From NCBI RefSeq assembly GCF_003591515.1, contig NZ_QZCG01000012.1, positions 62,001 through 126,000 of the forward strand: a DNA stretch of 64,000 bases, in the 5' to 3' direction. The notes under the pieces were generated by a model that worked only from the letters and a program-made list of their open reading frames with translations, was not told the DNA's origin and made no database searches. Below, one piece after another: positions 1 through 8,410 of this stretch. The first letter of the stretch is position 1, and each line of letters opens with the position of its first letter. This stretch comes from Paracoccus onubensis (GTDB lineage Bacteria > Pseudomonadota > Alphaproteobacteria > Rhodobacterales > Rhodobacteraceae). A program made the position numbers and the translations under genes.

Positions 1-481
1 CCGCTTTCCACGCCTTGACGATCGACAGATCGGCGAAGATGCCGCGTTCGAGGATATAATCCTCGCCGTCGAAACTCTTGACCTCCTTGCCCTCTGCGAT
101 CTGGGTGCCGACGCCGGTTTTGGTGTAGAAGCCGGGAATACCCGCACCGCCCGCGCGCATCCGTTCGGCCAGGGTGCCCTGGGGGTTGAATTCAAGCTCC
201 AACTCGCCGGACAGATATTGCCGCATGAACTCGGCGTTCTCGCCGACATAGGAGGACATCATCTTGCTGATCTGCTTGGTGTCCAGTAGCTTGCCGAGGC
301 CGAAACCGTCGACACCGCAATTATTGCTGGCCACGGTCAGGTTCCTGACCCCGCTTTTGACGATCGCGTCAATCAGCAATTCGGGAATCCCGCAGAGGCC
401 AAATCCTCCGGCTGCGATCAGCATCCCTTCCTTCAAGAGGCCATCAAGCGCCTCATCCGCATTGGCATAGACCTTTTGCAT
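1..481 (-). CDS. CoA-transferase subunit A (3-oxoacid/acetate CoA-transferase alpha type), 3' part outside window
   Basis: The visible 160 codons encode the N-terminal part of a class I CoA-transferase alpha subunit, which moves CoA from succinyl-CoA or another acyl-CoA onto a short-chain 3-oxoacid or acetate. It begins MQKVYANADEAL and shows the family's GGFGLCGIPE segment at about residues 24-33, the ASNNCG segment, and the GYYTKTGVGT-like stretch (here GFYTKTGVGT). The ATG at 481 follows a perfect AAGGAGG (486-492). The gene runs off the left edge; a beta subunit would be expected downstream on the minus strand, outside the window. A 21-base dyad lies just upstream at 494-514. The family assignment is secure, the substrate is not. 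Confidence 0.9.
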   Translation of the reverse strand, partial: MQKVYANADEALDGLLKEGMLIAAGGFGLCGIPELLIDAIVKSGVRNLTVASNNCGVDGFGLGKLLDTKQISKMMSSYVGENAEFMRQYLSGELELEFNPQGTLAERMRAGGAGIPGFYTKTGVGTQIAEGKEVKSFDGEDYILERGIFADLSIVKAWKA

Positions 482-485
482 CGGT

Positions 486-492
486 CCTCCTT
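486..492 (-). promoter_or_regulatory. Strong ribosome binding site of the CoA-transferase gene
   Basis: AAGGAGG on the minus strand, four bases before the ATG at 481. It fixes the start of the partial CoA-transferase gene. Confidence 0.75.
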
Positions 493-493
493 T

Positions 494-514
494 GATACAT
501 CGCTGCGTTGTATC
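494..514 (-). promoter_or_regulatory. Dyad (possible operator) upstream of CoA-transferase
   Basis: Perfect 6-base arms GATACA (494-499) and TGTATC (509-514) are separated by 9 bases, directly upstream of the ribosome binding site. A TTGACT (539-544, minus strand) lies upstream but has no convincing -10 partner at normal spacing. The dyad could be an operator for a MerR- or IclR-type regulator, or an mRNA hairpin. No regulator gene is visible in the window. Confidence 0.35.
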
Positions 515-610
515 TTAACTGACGGGTCCGCACGGCCAAGTCAATCTGGCGCAGCGGGAATCGCGGAGCCTGTCAGACGTTAACATTTCCGCCTGCACAA
601 TCCTCCCGCT

Positions 611-2431
611 TCATTTTCGCGAAGCAGCCCATAGCGAGGATAATGAAAACTTGCGTGGAGGCTGCTCGAGTGGCGCGGCCTCGTTGCCCGCCTGCGGGAC
701 CGGGGTCAATGTCATGCTTCCGGTGGGCAGGTCAGGCGCCACTGGGATCTTGTCAAGATCGACCGTGACCTGGGCAAGCTGGGCGAACAGTTCGTCGTCG
801 ATCTGTTGCTTATAAATGGCGAGATCCTGGCTTGTGAAACCTGCGAAGATATTCTTGTCGGAATATTTCCTGACATAATCCGCCGTGGTCAGGGTGCTTC
901 TATCCTCGCTTTTGGCGGCATTGGACAGAAATTCCAGCTTCTCCCGGGACTGTTGAAAATGTCCGGAAAGCGCAAGAAGAAAACTCTCCTGCTTCCGGAT
1001 GATATCCTCATAGGAAAAGATCAGCGTTCTTTCCGGCGCCGCTTGCGCGAGCTCCAGATATCCGCGCAGTTTTTCCTGATAAATGGCCAGAGGGGTTCCG
1101 ATGAAGTCATAGGGCAGACAATCCCGGTCGGTCAAAGCGAAATCGCGGGTCATGAAATCCCGCAATCTCTCGGCTTTCTGCTTCTGAAACGGATTGTAAG
1201 GCCGTTTGAACATGGATTTCAGCCAGAATGCGGGGTGTTTATAGGTCAGGATAAAGACGGTGTAGTCCCAATTCGCGTTTTTCCTGAACCGGGGAATGTC
1301 GGGTCTGGCATGTTTCCATCCGAATTGCGTGTCCATGGAATATTCATGCAGCAGATCCCGCCAGGCGAGGGGATGTTCGGGAATGCCAGCCGTGATCTCG
1401 TTCATGAGGTTTCGAAGCGTCGCGCCTTCGGGACTGGTGATCAAAGGGCGTGCGCGAAAGTTCCTCCGGATCGTCGATTCGATGAGATTGGTGCCGGTAT
1501 TCCGTTCGCCCATGACCTTCGCGAACGGATAGTTCTTATTATCTGGCGTCCTTCCGGCTTCGTTGGCTCCTTTCAGAACCTGATACAGGAAATGCTCGAA
1601 TGAGCGGCATTTCAAAACCCGCCTGACCGCGAAATCCGCCGCCCGGGCAAGCCCGGAACTGCGCAGAAACACCAAATTCGTATAATGGGCCAGGACGATA
1701 TCATGCGCCCGGCGACGCCGGGGCCGGATATTTATGGTGTTCTTTACCAAAGCAGTGTCATCCGATACCCGCATCGCCGCCAGCGAAAGAGCGATCTGAT
1801 CCAGCCAGGGACGCTTTTGCGTGATCGTGCTGTCGGCATCGATTTCTCGGCTGATCCGTAGCCATTCCTGCGCGAAACCCGTCTTTTTGTCGAATGACAC
1901 AAGTCCGGCATTGAAATACGGGAATGTGTGGCCGCTCCGATCCCGCAGCCGCTTCAGACGGTCCTGATCTATCGAGTAGCGGCCATACAACTGGTCCCAA
2001 ACGCCATTCTGTCCGACATTCCGGGTCCATAACGGGAAAAACACCTCCTGCACGGCGATCTCGCCCCTGCATAATTCGGAGATATCGACCGAGCGGACAA
2101 AGATCGTGTCGCTGTCCAGAAAGACGATCCGGTCCTCGGGGTATTCGAGTGTACTGGCGATGACCTTGTTGCCGATCTTGTATTCGGGATTGAATACCCC
2201 CCTGTTGGAGATCGTCCGGATGGTTCCGCCAAGCTGCCTGATGAAATTGCGGGTGGATTGCGCCAATTGCGGAAGCTGTGTGTCTTCGATGCAGAAATAC
2301 AGGTTATACTCGCCTTTGACGTAATTCCGTATCGTCGCGCCAAGCAGAAGCGCCTGCCACTCCAACTCATGTGATGGAGCAATCATCATGATTATCGCAC
2401 ATGATGCAGACGTCACTTTCGGGTCTTGCAT
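611..2431 (-). CDS. Bifunctional glycosyltransferase / sulfotransferase-like protein
   Basis: A 606-residue protein with two recognisable halves. Residues about 10-260 look like a GT-A glycosyltransferase of the GT8 kind: a DSD metal/nucleotide-sugar motif at 106-108 after a hydrophobic strand, a YFNAG loop at 172-176 and a WLDQ segment at 209-212. Residues about 300-600 look like a P-loop sulfotransferase: GERNTGTN at 308-315 as the 5'-phosphosulfate loop, GWKH at 371-374, and a strand followed by HPAFWLKSMFKRPYNP (399-414), like the 3'-phosphate region. There is no signal peptide or clear membrane helix, so it is probably cytosolic. I chose the ATG at 2431 because AAGGGA precedes it; an in-frame ATG at 2473 has no ribosome binding site. 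No other polysaccharide genes flank it. Acceptor and sulfated product are unknown. Confidence 0.75.
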   Translation of the reverse strand: MQDPKVTSASCAIIMMIAPSHELEWQALLLGATIRNYVKGEYNLYFCIEDTQLPQLAQSTRNFIRQLGGTIRTISNRGVFNPEYKIGNKVIASTLEYPEDRIVFLDSDTIFVRSVDISELCRGEIAVQEVFFPLWTRNVGQNGVWDQLYGRYSIDQDRLKRLRDRSGHTFPYFNAGLVSFDKKTGFAQEWLRISREIDADSTITQKRPWLDQIALSLAAMRVSDDTALVKNTINIRPRRRRAHDIVLAHYTNLVFLRSSGLARAADFAVRRVLKCRSFEHFLYQVLKGANEAGRTPDNKNYPFAKVMGERNTGTNLIESTIRRNFRARPLITSPEGATLRNLMNEITAGIPEHPLAWRDLLHEYSMDTQFGWKHARPDIPRFRKNANWDYTVFILTYKHPAFWLKSMFKRPYNPFQKQKAERLRDFMTRDFALTDRDCLPYDFIGTPLAIYQEKLRGYLELAQAAPERTLIFSYEDIIRKQESFLLALSGHFQQSREKLEFLSNAAKSEDRSTLTTADYVRKYSDKNIFAGFTSQDLAIYKQQIDDELFAQLAQVTVDLDKIPVAPDLPTGSMTLTPVPQAGNEAAPLEQPPRKFSLSSLWAASRK

Positions 2432-2527
2432 ATCGTTTTCCCTTGCGCGGTTCCGGGAAGCATAGCGCCTCATTCCGGCGGGTACTACTCACAGGCTTGG
2501 TTCATAGGCAAGCGGAAAGGCCCGGTT

Positions 2528-3472
2528 TCAGGGTAGGATCGCCAACCACATCCAGATGCTCAGGATCGACAGCGCGGTGCCGATCAACACGGTGGAAGCG
2601 GCGACACGGCGGGCTGCTCCGTAGAAATTGGCGAAGAGATAGGCATTGACGCCCGGCGCCATCGACGCGGTCATGACACCGGAACGCATGCCCGCCGTAT
2701 CGAGCCCGACAAGCGAGCCAATCCCGAAGACAATGGCCGGATGCAGGATCAGTGAACAGGCGCAGCACATGACGATCGCCGAGATGTCTCCTTCCGGGCG
2801 ATAGCGGTAAAGAACTCCTCCAAGACCGAACAGCGCCGCAGGCAGGGCCGCGTGCGAGATCATTTCTACCGCTTCCCAGAAGCTGCCGGGCATGACAAGT
2901 CCGGCATGCGTCAGCAGGTTCATCGCAAATCCGGCGAGTATTCCGATAACCATCGGCGTGCGCAGCGTTCCCGACAACGCGCGCAAGGCGACCCGGCCCA
3001 GGGACATCCCGCTGCCCCTGGCGCGGGTAAACTCCATGAAGCTGATCCCGAATGTATAAAACAGCGGCGAGTGTAGCGCGATGATGGTCCAGTTTCCGGC
3101 AAGCGCCTCGGGGCCATAGGCGCGCTCGGTGATGGGAATTCCCAACAATACCGTGTTCGAGAACAGGCAGGTGAAGCCGATCACCACGCAATCCTGTGGC
3201 GCACGTTTAAGCAGATATTTCGCGCCCGCCCATCCTGCGAAAAAGCTGATCCATGCGCCCACATAGAATGAAATCAGCATGGATGGGCGGAACTCGGTCC
3301 CCAAATTCAGCCGGGCCATCGATGAGAACAGCAGGACGGGAACCGCGAAATTCTGGGCGAATATCATCAGCCCGTCCACCGCGCTTTCGCTGAACCATTT
3401 TCTCCAACTGACAAGATAACCGAAACCGACCACCAGGAAGACCGGCAGGATGATCGTCAGAAGCGCGTTCAT
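2528..3472 (-). CDS. AEC-family (auxin efflux carrier type) permease
   Basis: A 314-residue, very hydrophobic inner-membrane protein with about ten predicted membrane segments, starting MNALLTIILPVFLVVGFGYL as is typical of AEC transporters. The family exports organic anions such as malate or malonate; nothing here identifies the substrate. The ATG overlaps the stop of the MBL gene by four bases (ATGA), so it is the last gene of the dacC-tmk-holB-tatD-MBL operon and is probably translated by coupling. Its function may be unrelated to the DNA and cell-wall genes ahead of it. Confidence 0.88.
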   Translation of the reverse strand: MNALLTIILPVFLVVGFGYLVSWRKWFSESAVDGLMIFAQNFAVPVLLFSSMARLNLGTEFRPSMLISFYVGAWISFFAGWAGAKYLLKRAPQDCVVIGFTCLFSNTVLLGIPITERAYGPEALAGNWTIIALHSPLFYTFGISFMEFTRARGSGMSLGRVALRALSGTLRTPMVIGILAGFAMNLLTHAGLVMPGSFWEAVEMISHAALPAALFGLGGVLYRYRPEGDISAIVMCCACSLILHPAIVFGIGSLVGLDTAGMRSGVMTASMAPGVNAYLFANFYGAARRVAASTVLIGTALSILSIWMWLAILP

Positions 3473-4299
3473 AGCAGCGCGGCCATTGTTGCGGGAAGCC
3501 TGGGATCTTCGGACAAAGTTTCCAGCACCATCCCGTCATGTGCGGGAACAACGTGATCCGGGGTCTCTGCCATGACCCTATCGTAATCCATATCGATATG
3601 CATATTGGTCAATACGCCGCGCCGGCAGCCAGAACGCGCGATCCATTCCAGTGCCTGCGCCATATGGGCGTGGCTGGGATGCGGCTGAGGACGCAGCGCG
3701 TCGATCACGAAGATGTCCGCGCCTTCGATCAGCGTCCATGCGGCTGCGGGGATCTCCGAGACGTCGGGCAGATAGACCAGACCGCCGATGCGAAAACCCA
3801 GCGCGGTGATGCCGCCATGCTGAACCCGGAACGGGTGGAAGGTGATAGACCCTCCAGGCCCGTCAATGGTGACCGGGCCATCGATCGGATGCAGCTCTGC
3901 GATCGGGGGATAATGGCTTCCCTCGGGTGCCGCGAAGATATAGCGGAAACGCTCCATCAGGGCTTCGGTCGTGGGTTGATCGGCCCAGACCGACATGATG
4001 CGGCGGGCATTGTAAACCGGTTGCCGCAGATCATCGATGCCGTGGATATGATCGGCATGGGGATGGGAATAGATCACCGCATCCAGCGTGCTGACCCCGG
4101 CATCCAGAAGCTGCGATACCAGATCGGGACCGGTATCGATCAGCACCTGTGTCGCGCCCTTGTCCCCATGCCGTTCGACCAGCAGTGAACAGCGTCGGCG
4201 GCGGTTCCTCGGGTTGTTCGGGTCGCATGCCCCCCATCGTCCCCCGATCCGCGGTACCCCACCGGACGAACCGCAGCCCAGGATGGTCGCGCGGATCAC
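3469..4299 (-). CDS. MBL-fold metallohydrolase, PhnP-like
   Basis: A 276-residue metallo-beta-lactamase fold protein. The metal motif HPHADH is at residues 79-84, followed by HGIDDLR. The N-terminus, with GCGSSGG and a cluster of arginines and cysteines at about 22-37, resembles PhnP, the cyclic phosphodiesterase. Near-identical proteins follow tatD in many alphaproteobacteria, where their role is not established. The start is GTG and overlaps the tatD stop (GTGA), and its own stop overlaps the next ATG. A phosphodiesterase role is a family-level guess; no phn genes are nearby. Confidence 0.87.
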   Translation of the reverse strand: MIRATILGCGSSGGVPRIGGRWGACDPNNPRNRRRRCSLLVERHGDKGATQVLIDTGPDLVSQLLDAGVSTLDAVIYSHPHADHIHGIDDLRQPVYNARRIMSVWADQPTTEALMERFRYIFAAPEGSHYPPIAELHPIDGPVTIDGPGGSITFHPFRVQHGGITALGFRIGGLVYLPDVSEIPAAAWTLIEGADIFVIDALRPQPHPSHAHMAQALEWIARSGCRRGVLTNMHIDMDYDRVMAETPDHVVPAHDGMVLETLSEDPRLPATMAALL

Positions 4300-5105
4300 G
4301 CCTTGCCCCCGGCGGCCTTCCAGAACAGGCGGTCGAAATTCTCGGAGGTCTGGCGGGCGAAATCGGGGTAATCCATGCCGAATAGTCCCGCCCCGACTGC
4401 GGCGGTTTTGGCGGCGTAAGCCGGTTCGTTCCGTTTGCCGCGATAGGGCGGCGGAGCGAGATAGGGGCTGTCTGTCTCGACCAGAATGCGGTCGACGGGT
4501 GCGGCGGCAAAGATTTCGCGCAGTTCCGCCGATTTCGGAAAGGCGGCGATTCCGGACATGGACAGATAGAAGCCAAGATCAAGCGCCGCCTGTGCAAGCG
4601 CCGGCCCCGAACTGAAGCAATGCATGACGCAGGTGAAAGTACCGGCGCGGTATTCATCCGACAGGATGCGGGCCATATCCTCATCGGCGGCGCGGGCATG
4701 GATGATCAGCGGCAGGCCGGTGCGGCGCGCGGCCTCGATATGGATAAGCAGGCTTTCCTGCTGAAGCTTCGCGCTTTCGGCGGTGTAATGATAATCAAGG
4801 CCGGTTTCGCCGATGCCCACGAGTTTGGGATGATTTGCCAATGCGACCAGTTCCCCGACCGTCGCCATCGGCTCTTCCGCCGCGCTCATCGGATGGGTGC
4901 CCGCAGCATAGAATACTTCGTCATAGGTTTCCGACAGGGCGCGGACCTGCGGCTCGTTCCGCAATCGGGTGCAGATCGTGACCATGCGGGTGACGCCGGC
5001 CTCGCGCGCGCGGGCAACCAAAGCGTCGCGTTCGCCGTCGAAATCGGGGAAATCCAGATGGCAGTGGCTATCGACGATCGGCGAGACAGGGGCCGCTTGG
5101 GTCAT
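4296..5105 (-). CDS. tatD: TatD-family metal-dependent hydrolase/deoxyribonuclease
   Basis: A 269-residue TIM-barrel hydrolase of the TatD/YcfH family. The first metal motif is DSHCHLDF near the N-terminus; further family signatures are GETGLDYHY, HARAADEDM, MHCFSSG and ETDSPYLAPPPYRGKRNEP. Members are 3'-5' exo-DNases linked to DNA repair; the exact substrate of this paralogue (YcfH type, next to holB) is uncertain. I chose the ATG at 5105; a TTG at 5117 overlapping the holB stop would add four residues and is a real alternative given the coupling in this operon. Order tmk-holB-tatD is conserved in many bacteria. Confidence 0.92.
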   Translation of the reverse strand: MTQAAPVSPIVDSHCHLDFPDFDGERDALVARAREAGVTRMVTICTRLRNEPQVRALSETYDEVFYAAGTHPMSAAEEPMATVGELVALANHPKLVGIGETGLDYHYTAESAKLQQESLLIHIEAARRTGLPLIIHARAADEDMARILSDEYRAGTFTCVMHCFSSGPALAQAALDLGFYLSMSGIAAFPKSAELREIFAAAPVDRILVETDSPYLAPPPYRGKRNEPAYAAKTAAVGAGLFGMDYPDFARQTSENFDRLFWKAAGGKA

Positions 5106-5113
5106 GAGGCAGG

Positions 5114-6226
5114 TCAACTCTTGGCTGGGCGTGCGGATTGCGCAGGCGGCAGATGCGCCAGTTCCGTCAGCATATCCATCACCAGAGCGGCAGGGTCAAG
5201 GTTGACCGCCCGTCCCGCGCGGGCACGCGCCGACAGTCTTGCCTGGGCATCGGCCCAGTCCCGCGCCGCCAGATCGTCGGGCGAAAGCCGCGTCAGCAGG
5301 GCGCCTTCGCCATTTGCCGCCTGCGGAAGCGGCGCACCCATCAGCCCGGTGCGGGCGGTCCGGGACAGGAAGCGATCCAGCAGCGTCGTCGTCAGATCGA
5401 AAGGATCGCCATCGGCATTGGCCCGCCCCGCCGCCTGATCGGAAAGCTTCGCAGCCGCCAACCGGTCAAGCCGGGGCAGGGTGGTGAATAGGTCAACAAT
5501 CTGCTGATAACGGGCAAGCCCGTCCTGCCCGGAAAGCCTGAGCGCCTCGCCGACGGAACCGTCAGAGAGCGCCGCCAGCGCCTCGGCATCTTCCTTTACG
5601 TCCAACCCGGCCAGCACATCGGTCATCAATTCCGGTGTCAGGGGGTTCAGGCGCAGTAGCCGGCAACGTGACCGGATGGTTGGCAGAAGCCGTGCCGGCT
5701 GATGCGCGATCATCAGGATCAGCCCGTTTGCAGGGGGTTCTTCCAGCACTTTCAGCAACGCATTGGCGGCGGCGGTATTCATCTCGTCGGCGGCGTCGAT
5801 AATGGCAATGCGCCAGCCGCCTTCGGAGGATGACAGATGAAAGAAAGACAGAAGTTTCCGGATCTCGTCCACGGTGATCTCGGCCCGCAATCGGCCCGCC
5901 TTGTCATCCCAAGGACGGCGGATCAGTTGCAGCCCCGGCTCGGACAGCGCGCGGATCCGGCGCGCGGCGGGATCGTCTTCCGCGACGCTGAGATCGCCGC
6001 TTTTCTCGCCTGAGATCAGCCAGCGGGCAATCGCCCAGGCCAAGGTGGCCTTGCCGACGCCACGCGGCCCGGTCAGCAGCCATGCGTGATGCAGCCGCCC
6101 TCCCTTGGCCGCCTCGACGAAATCGGCGATGGCGTGATCCTGTCCGATGACCCGGTTGGTCATGCGCGGATGCGGTGCGCCGGGAACCCGGTCGGGTTCG
6201 GGGATATCCTGCGGATCCGTACTCAT
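5114..6226 (-). CDS. holB: DNA polymerase III subunit delta' (clamp loader)
   Basis: A 370-residue clamp-loader subunit that acts with gamma/tau and delta to load the beta sliding clamp. The AAA+ N-terminal region shows GPRGVGKATLAWAIA as a Walker A relative, the sensor-like IIDAADEMNTAAANALLKVLEEP segment (split here as IIDAADEMN and ANALLKVLEEP), and the SRC arginine-finger motif in TIRSRCR. The C-terminus is alphaproteobacterial in length. The ATG overlaps the tmk stop (ATGA). The four-cysteine zinc module of clamp-loader relatives is not evident, as is common in alphaproteobacterial delta'. Confidence 0.93.
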   Translation of the reverse strand: MSTDPQDIPEPDRVPGAPHPRMTNRVIGQDHAIADFVEAAKGGRLHHAWLLTGPRGVGKATLAWAIARWLISGEKSGDLSVAEDDPAARRIRALSEPGLQLIRRPWDDKAGRLRAEITVDEIRKLLSFFHLSSSEGGWRIAIIDAADEMNTAAANALLKVLEEPPANGLILMIAHQPARLLPTIRSRCRLLRLNPLTPELMTDVLAGLDVKEDAEALAALSDGSVGEALRLSGQDGLARYQQIVDLFTTLPRLDRLAAAKLSDQAAGRANADGDPFDLTTTLLDRFLSRTARTGLMGAPLPQAANGEGALLTRLSPDDLAARDWADAQARLSARARAGRAVNLDPAALVMDMLTELAHLPPAQSARPAKS

Positions 6227-6819
6227 AACGCGGCCCGGACGCGGGCGGCGACATCAGCGATATTGCCGCTGCCGTCGATCAGTCGCACCCGTTTGGGATA
6301 TTCCTGCGCCAATGCCCGGAACCCCTTCGCCAGCTTTTCCTGAAAGTCGAGGCCAAGGCTTTCGAAGCGATCCTCGGTTCCGCCACGCGCCTTGCCGCGT
6401 GCCAGGGCGGTTGCCGGGTCGATATCGATCACGAAGGTCCGGTCTGGTTCCGTCATGATCATCAGATCATGCAACCGGTCCACCAGTTCGCGCAGATCAC
6501 CACGCGCCACGCCCTGATAAACCCGGGTCGAATCCGCGAAGCGATCCGTAACCACGACCTGCCCCTGTTCCAGTGCCGGAAGGATCCTGCGTTCAAGGTG
6601 ATCGCGACGGGCAGCGGTGAACAGCAGGCATTCAGTCTCGGGCGACCAGCGTTCACCTGCACCCTCGACCAGAAGCCTGCGGATTTCCTCCGCCCCGGCG
6701 CTGCCGCCGGGTTCGCGGGTCAGAATCACGTCACGCCCCTCGGCCCGCAACGCCTCTGCCAGCATTTGCGCTTGCGAGGATTTTCCGCAGCCGTCGATTC
6801 CCTCGAAGCTGATGAACAT
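6223..6819 (-). CDS. tmk: Thymidylate kinase
   Basis: A 198-residue dTMP kinase, which makes dTDP for DNA synthesis. The P-loop GIDGCGKS is at residues 7-14, TREPGG follows at about 36-41, and the DRFADST segment carries the DR motif. Length and motif order are those of the bacterial family. Its ATG shares one base with the stop of the upstream carboxypeptidase gene (TGATG) and its stop overlaps the holB start, so it sits in the middle of the coupled operon. Confidence 0.96.
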   Translation of the reverse strand: MFISFEGIDGCGKSSQAQMLAEALRAEGRDVILTREPGGSAGAEEIRRLLVEGAGERWSPETECLLFTAARRDHLERRILPALEQGQVVVTDRFADSTRVYQGVARGDLRELVDRLHDLMIMTEPDRTFVIDIDPATALARGKARGGTEDRFESLGLDFQEKLAKGFRALAQEYPKRVRLIDGSGNIADVAARVRAAL

Positions 6820-7964
6820 CAGCCGCCCACGGCGTCGATGGCCCTGGAGCCCAGGCGCAGGACCGCGCCTTTCATCCTGCCCATGAAACCCGCTTCCGGC
6901 ACATCCTGCGCGGCAAGCAAAGGCGTGACCGCGTTCTTGGCCCCCGGAACCGTCACCACAAGCTGCCCCAGTTGGTCACCCTTGGCGATCGGCGCGGGAA
7001 TGGGGGAATTGTAAACCGCTTCGACCTTCACCTGATCCTGAGCGCCTGCCGGAACCAGCACATTCGCCCCGTCCTTCGTCGTCAACCCTACTTTGGGGAG
7101 GGTACCCAGCCAGACCGGAGCCTCGACCACGGTTTCGCCCGCCGGAACCAATGTTTCCATCGTGAACTGACGGAATGCCCAATTGACGATCCGTTCTGCC
7201 TCTTCGGCGCGGGCGGAATCGCTTTGCAGCCCGGTGATGACGAAAATGACCCGGCGGCCATCCTGCACGGCCGATCCGACCAGCCCGTAACCGGCCTCCT
7301 GCGTGTGGCCGGTTTTCAGGCCATCCGCTCCGATCCCCAGTTTCAGCAGTGGGTTACGGTTGAACCGATTCGCCGGCGCGCGATTGTCGAACGGGAATTC
7401 GGTCAGGGCGAAATTCTTGTAAAGCTCGGGGAAATCGCTGATCAGATGCATCGCCAGAATACCCAGATCATGGGCCGTCATGCGATGTCGCGGATCGGGC
7501 CAGCCCGAGGAGTTGGCGAAGACGGAATTGGTTAGCCCCAGTTCCTTGCCCTTTTCGGTCATCTGCCGGGAAAATGCCTCTTCAGTGCCCGCCAGTCCTT
7601 CGGCGACGACCACGCAGGCATCATTGCCGGACAGGACGATGATGCCCTTGATAAGCTCGTCCACAGTCGGCCGGTCCTGCTCGTTGAGGAACATGGTCGA
7701 ACCGCCCATCTGTCGCGCCTTTGTCGAAACCGGCAGGCGGGTATCCGGTTGCACCCGTCCTTCGCGGATCGCCTCGAACAGCATATAAGTCGTCATCAGC
7801 TTGGACATCGATGCCGGGGGAATCGGCTGGTCCGCATTCTTCTCCATCAACACCGTGCCGGTCGCCATGTCATAAACCCACGCCGTTTGGGCATTCGTAT
7901 CGAATGCCTGAGCCGGAGCGGATAAAGCCAGCAGGGCGATTAGCTTCAGCAGGAATGCGCGCAT
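6819..7964 (-). CDS. D-alanyl-D-alanine carboxypeptidase (PBP5/6 family, DacA/DacC type)
   Basis: A 381-residue exported penicillin-binding protein that trims the terminal D-Ala of peptidoglycan stem peptides. A signal peptide (MRAFLLKLIALLALSAPAQA, about 20 residues) is followed by the serine peptidase S11 fold with SMSK at 52-55, SGN at 112-114 and KTG at 217-219, all three catalytic motifs intact. A C-terminal PBP5-type beta domain follows. The ATG at 7964 is preceded by AAAGGA; reading from further upstream would bury the signal peptide. It is first in the operon through AEC. A C-terminal amphipathic helix (near GRMKGAVLRLGSRAID) may anchor it to the membrane. Confidence 0.95.
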   Translation of the reverse strand: MRAFLLKLIALLALSAPAQAFDTNAQTAWVYDMATGTVLMEKNADQPIPPASMSKLMTTYMLFEAIREGRVQPDTRLPVSTKARQMGGSTMFLNEQDRPTVDELIKGIIVLSGNDACVVVAEGLAGTEEAFSRQMTEKGKELGLTNSVFANSSGWPDPRHRMTAHDLGILAMHLISDFPELYKNFALTEFPFDNRAPANRFNRNPLLKLGIGADGLKTGHTQEAGYGLVGSAVQDGRRVIFVITGLQSDSARAEEAERIVNWAFRQFTMETLVPAGETVVEAPVWLGTLPKVGLTTKDGANVLVPAGAQDQVKVEAVYNSPIPAPIAKGDQLGQLVVTVPGAKNAVTPLLAAQDVPEAGFMGRMKGAVLRLGSRAIDAVGG

Positions 7965-8410
7965 GGGATGTCCTTTGCCAGTTACGTATTGATGGTTACT
8001 ATATGGGCGATCATGCCGCAACGCGGCTGCGCTATTCGCGCCCTGATTTGAACGGATTTTTATCGCGAGGATATGAAGCAACCCCGTTCGATGCGAATCC
8101 CCTCCGGGCGATCATGACCTTTCACCGAATTACCTCCTGTGGAATCGGTGATACCACCCAGCTTCGAGATTGCGGGGGGCGCGTCATTCGGTCGCAGCAG
8201 GCATCCGGGCGCCATGCCCCTCCGAACGCAGAGAACCTTCATAAGCGATTTTTTGCTGATTGCTCTGTCCCCCTGCTTTTGTTCACGAAAACGTTAATCT
8301 CGACCCGTAATATCGTCTATGTGGAGCAGAAGGTAAAAATTTACCGCTTCCGTGAGGTGGATTCGCGTTATGGTAAACATCTGCTCACCCACACTCTTGA
8401 GGAGGCTGCC
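7965..8410. other. Gap of 446 bases between divergent genes
   Basis: This stretch separates the leftward dacC-like gene from the rightward DUF6152-like gene and must hold promoters for both. I see one short leftward reading frame with a strong ribosome binding site (8060-8125), but no RNA gene, repeat or convincing -35/-10 pair. An open frame crosses it from inside the dacC-like gene towards 8797, but it has no support before 8411. Confidence 0.5.
8060..8125 (-). CDS. Possible 21-residue leader peptide upstream of the dacC-like gene
   Basis: A GTG codon (8123-8125, minus strand) lies six bases after a perfect AGGAGGT (8132-8138) and opens a frame of 21 residues, MKGHDRPEGIRIERGCFISSR, ending 95 bases before the dacC-like ATG. 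The spacing is ideal for translation. It resembles nothing I know. It could be a leader peptide or the chance meeting of a good ribosome binding site with a start codon. Confidence 0.25.
   Translation of the reverse strand: MKGHDRPEGIRIERGCFISSR

Noticed and set aside
7721..8410. Long open frame reaching from inside the dacC-like gene into the DUF6152-like gene
   Set aside because: It is antisense to a well-supported gene for much of its length, has no family pattern, and a strong ribosome binding site fixes the real start at 8411.
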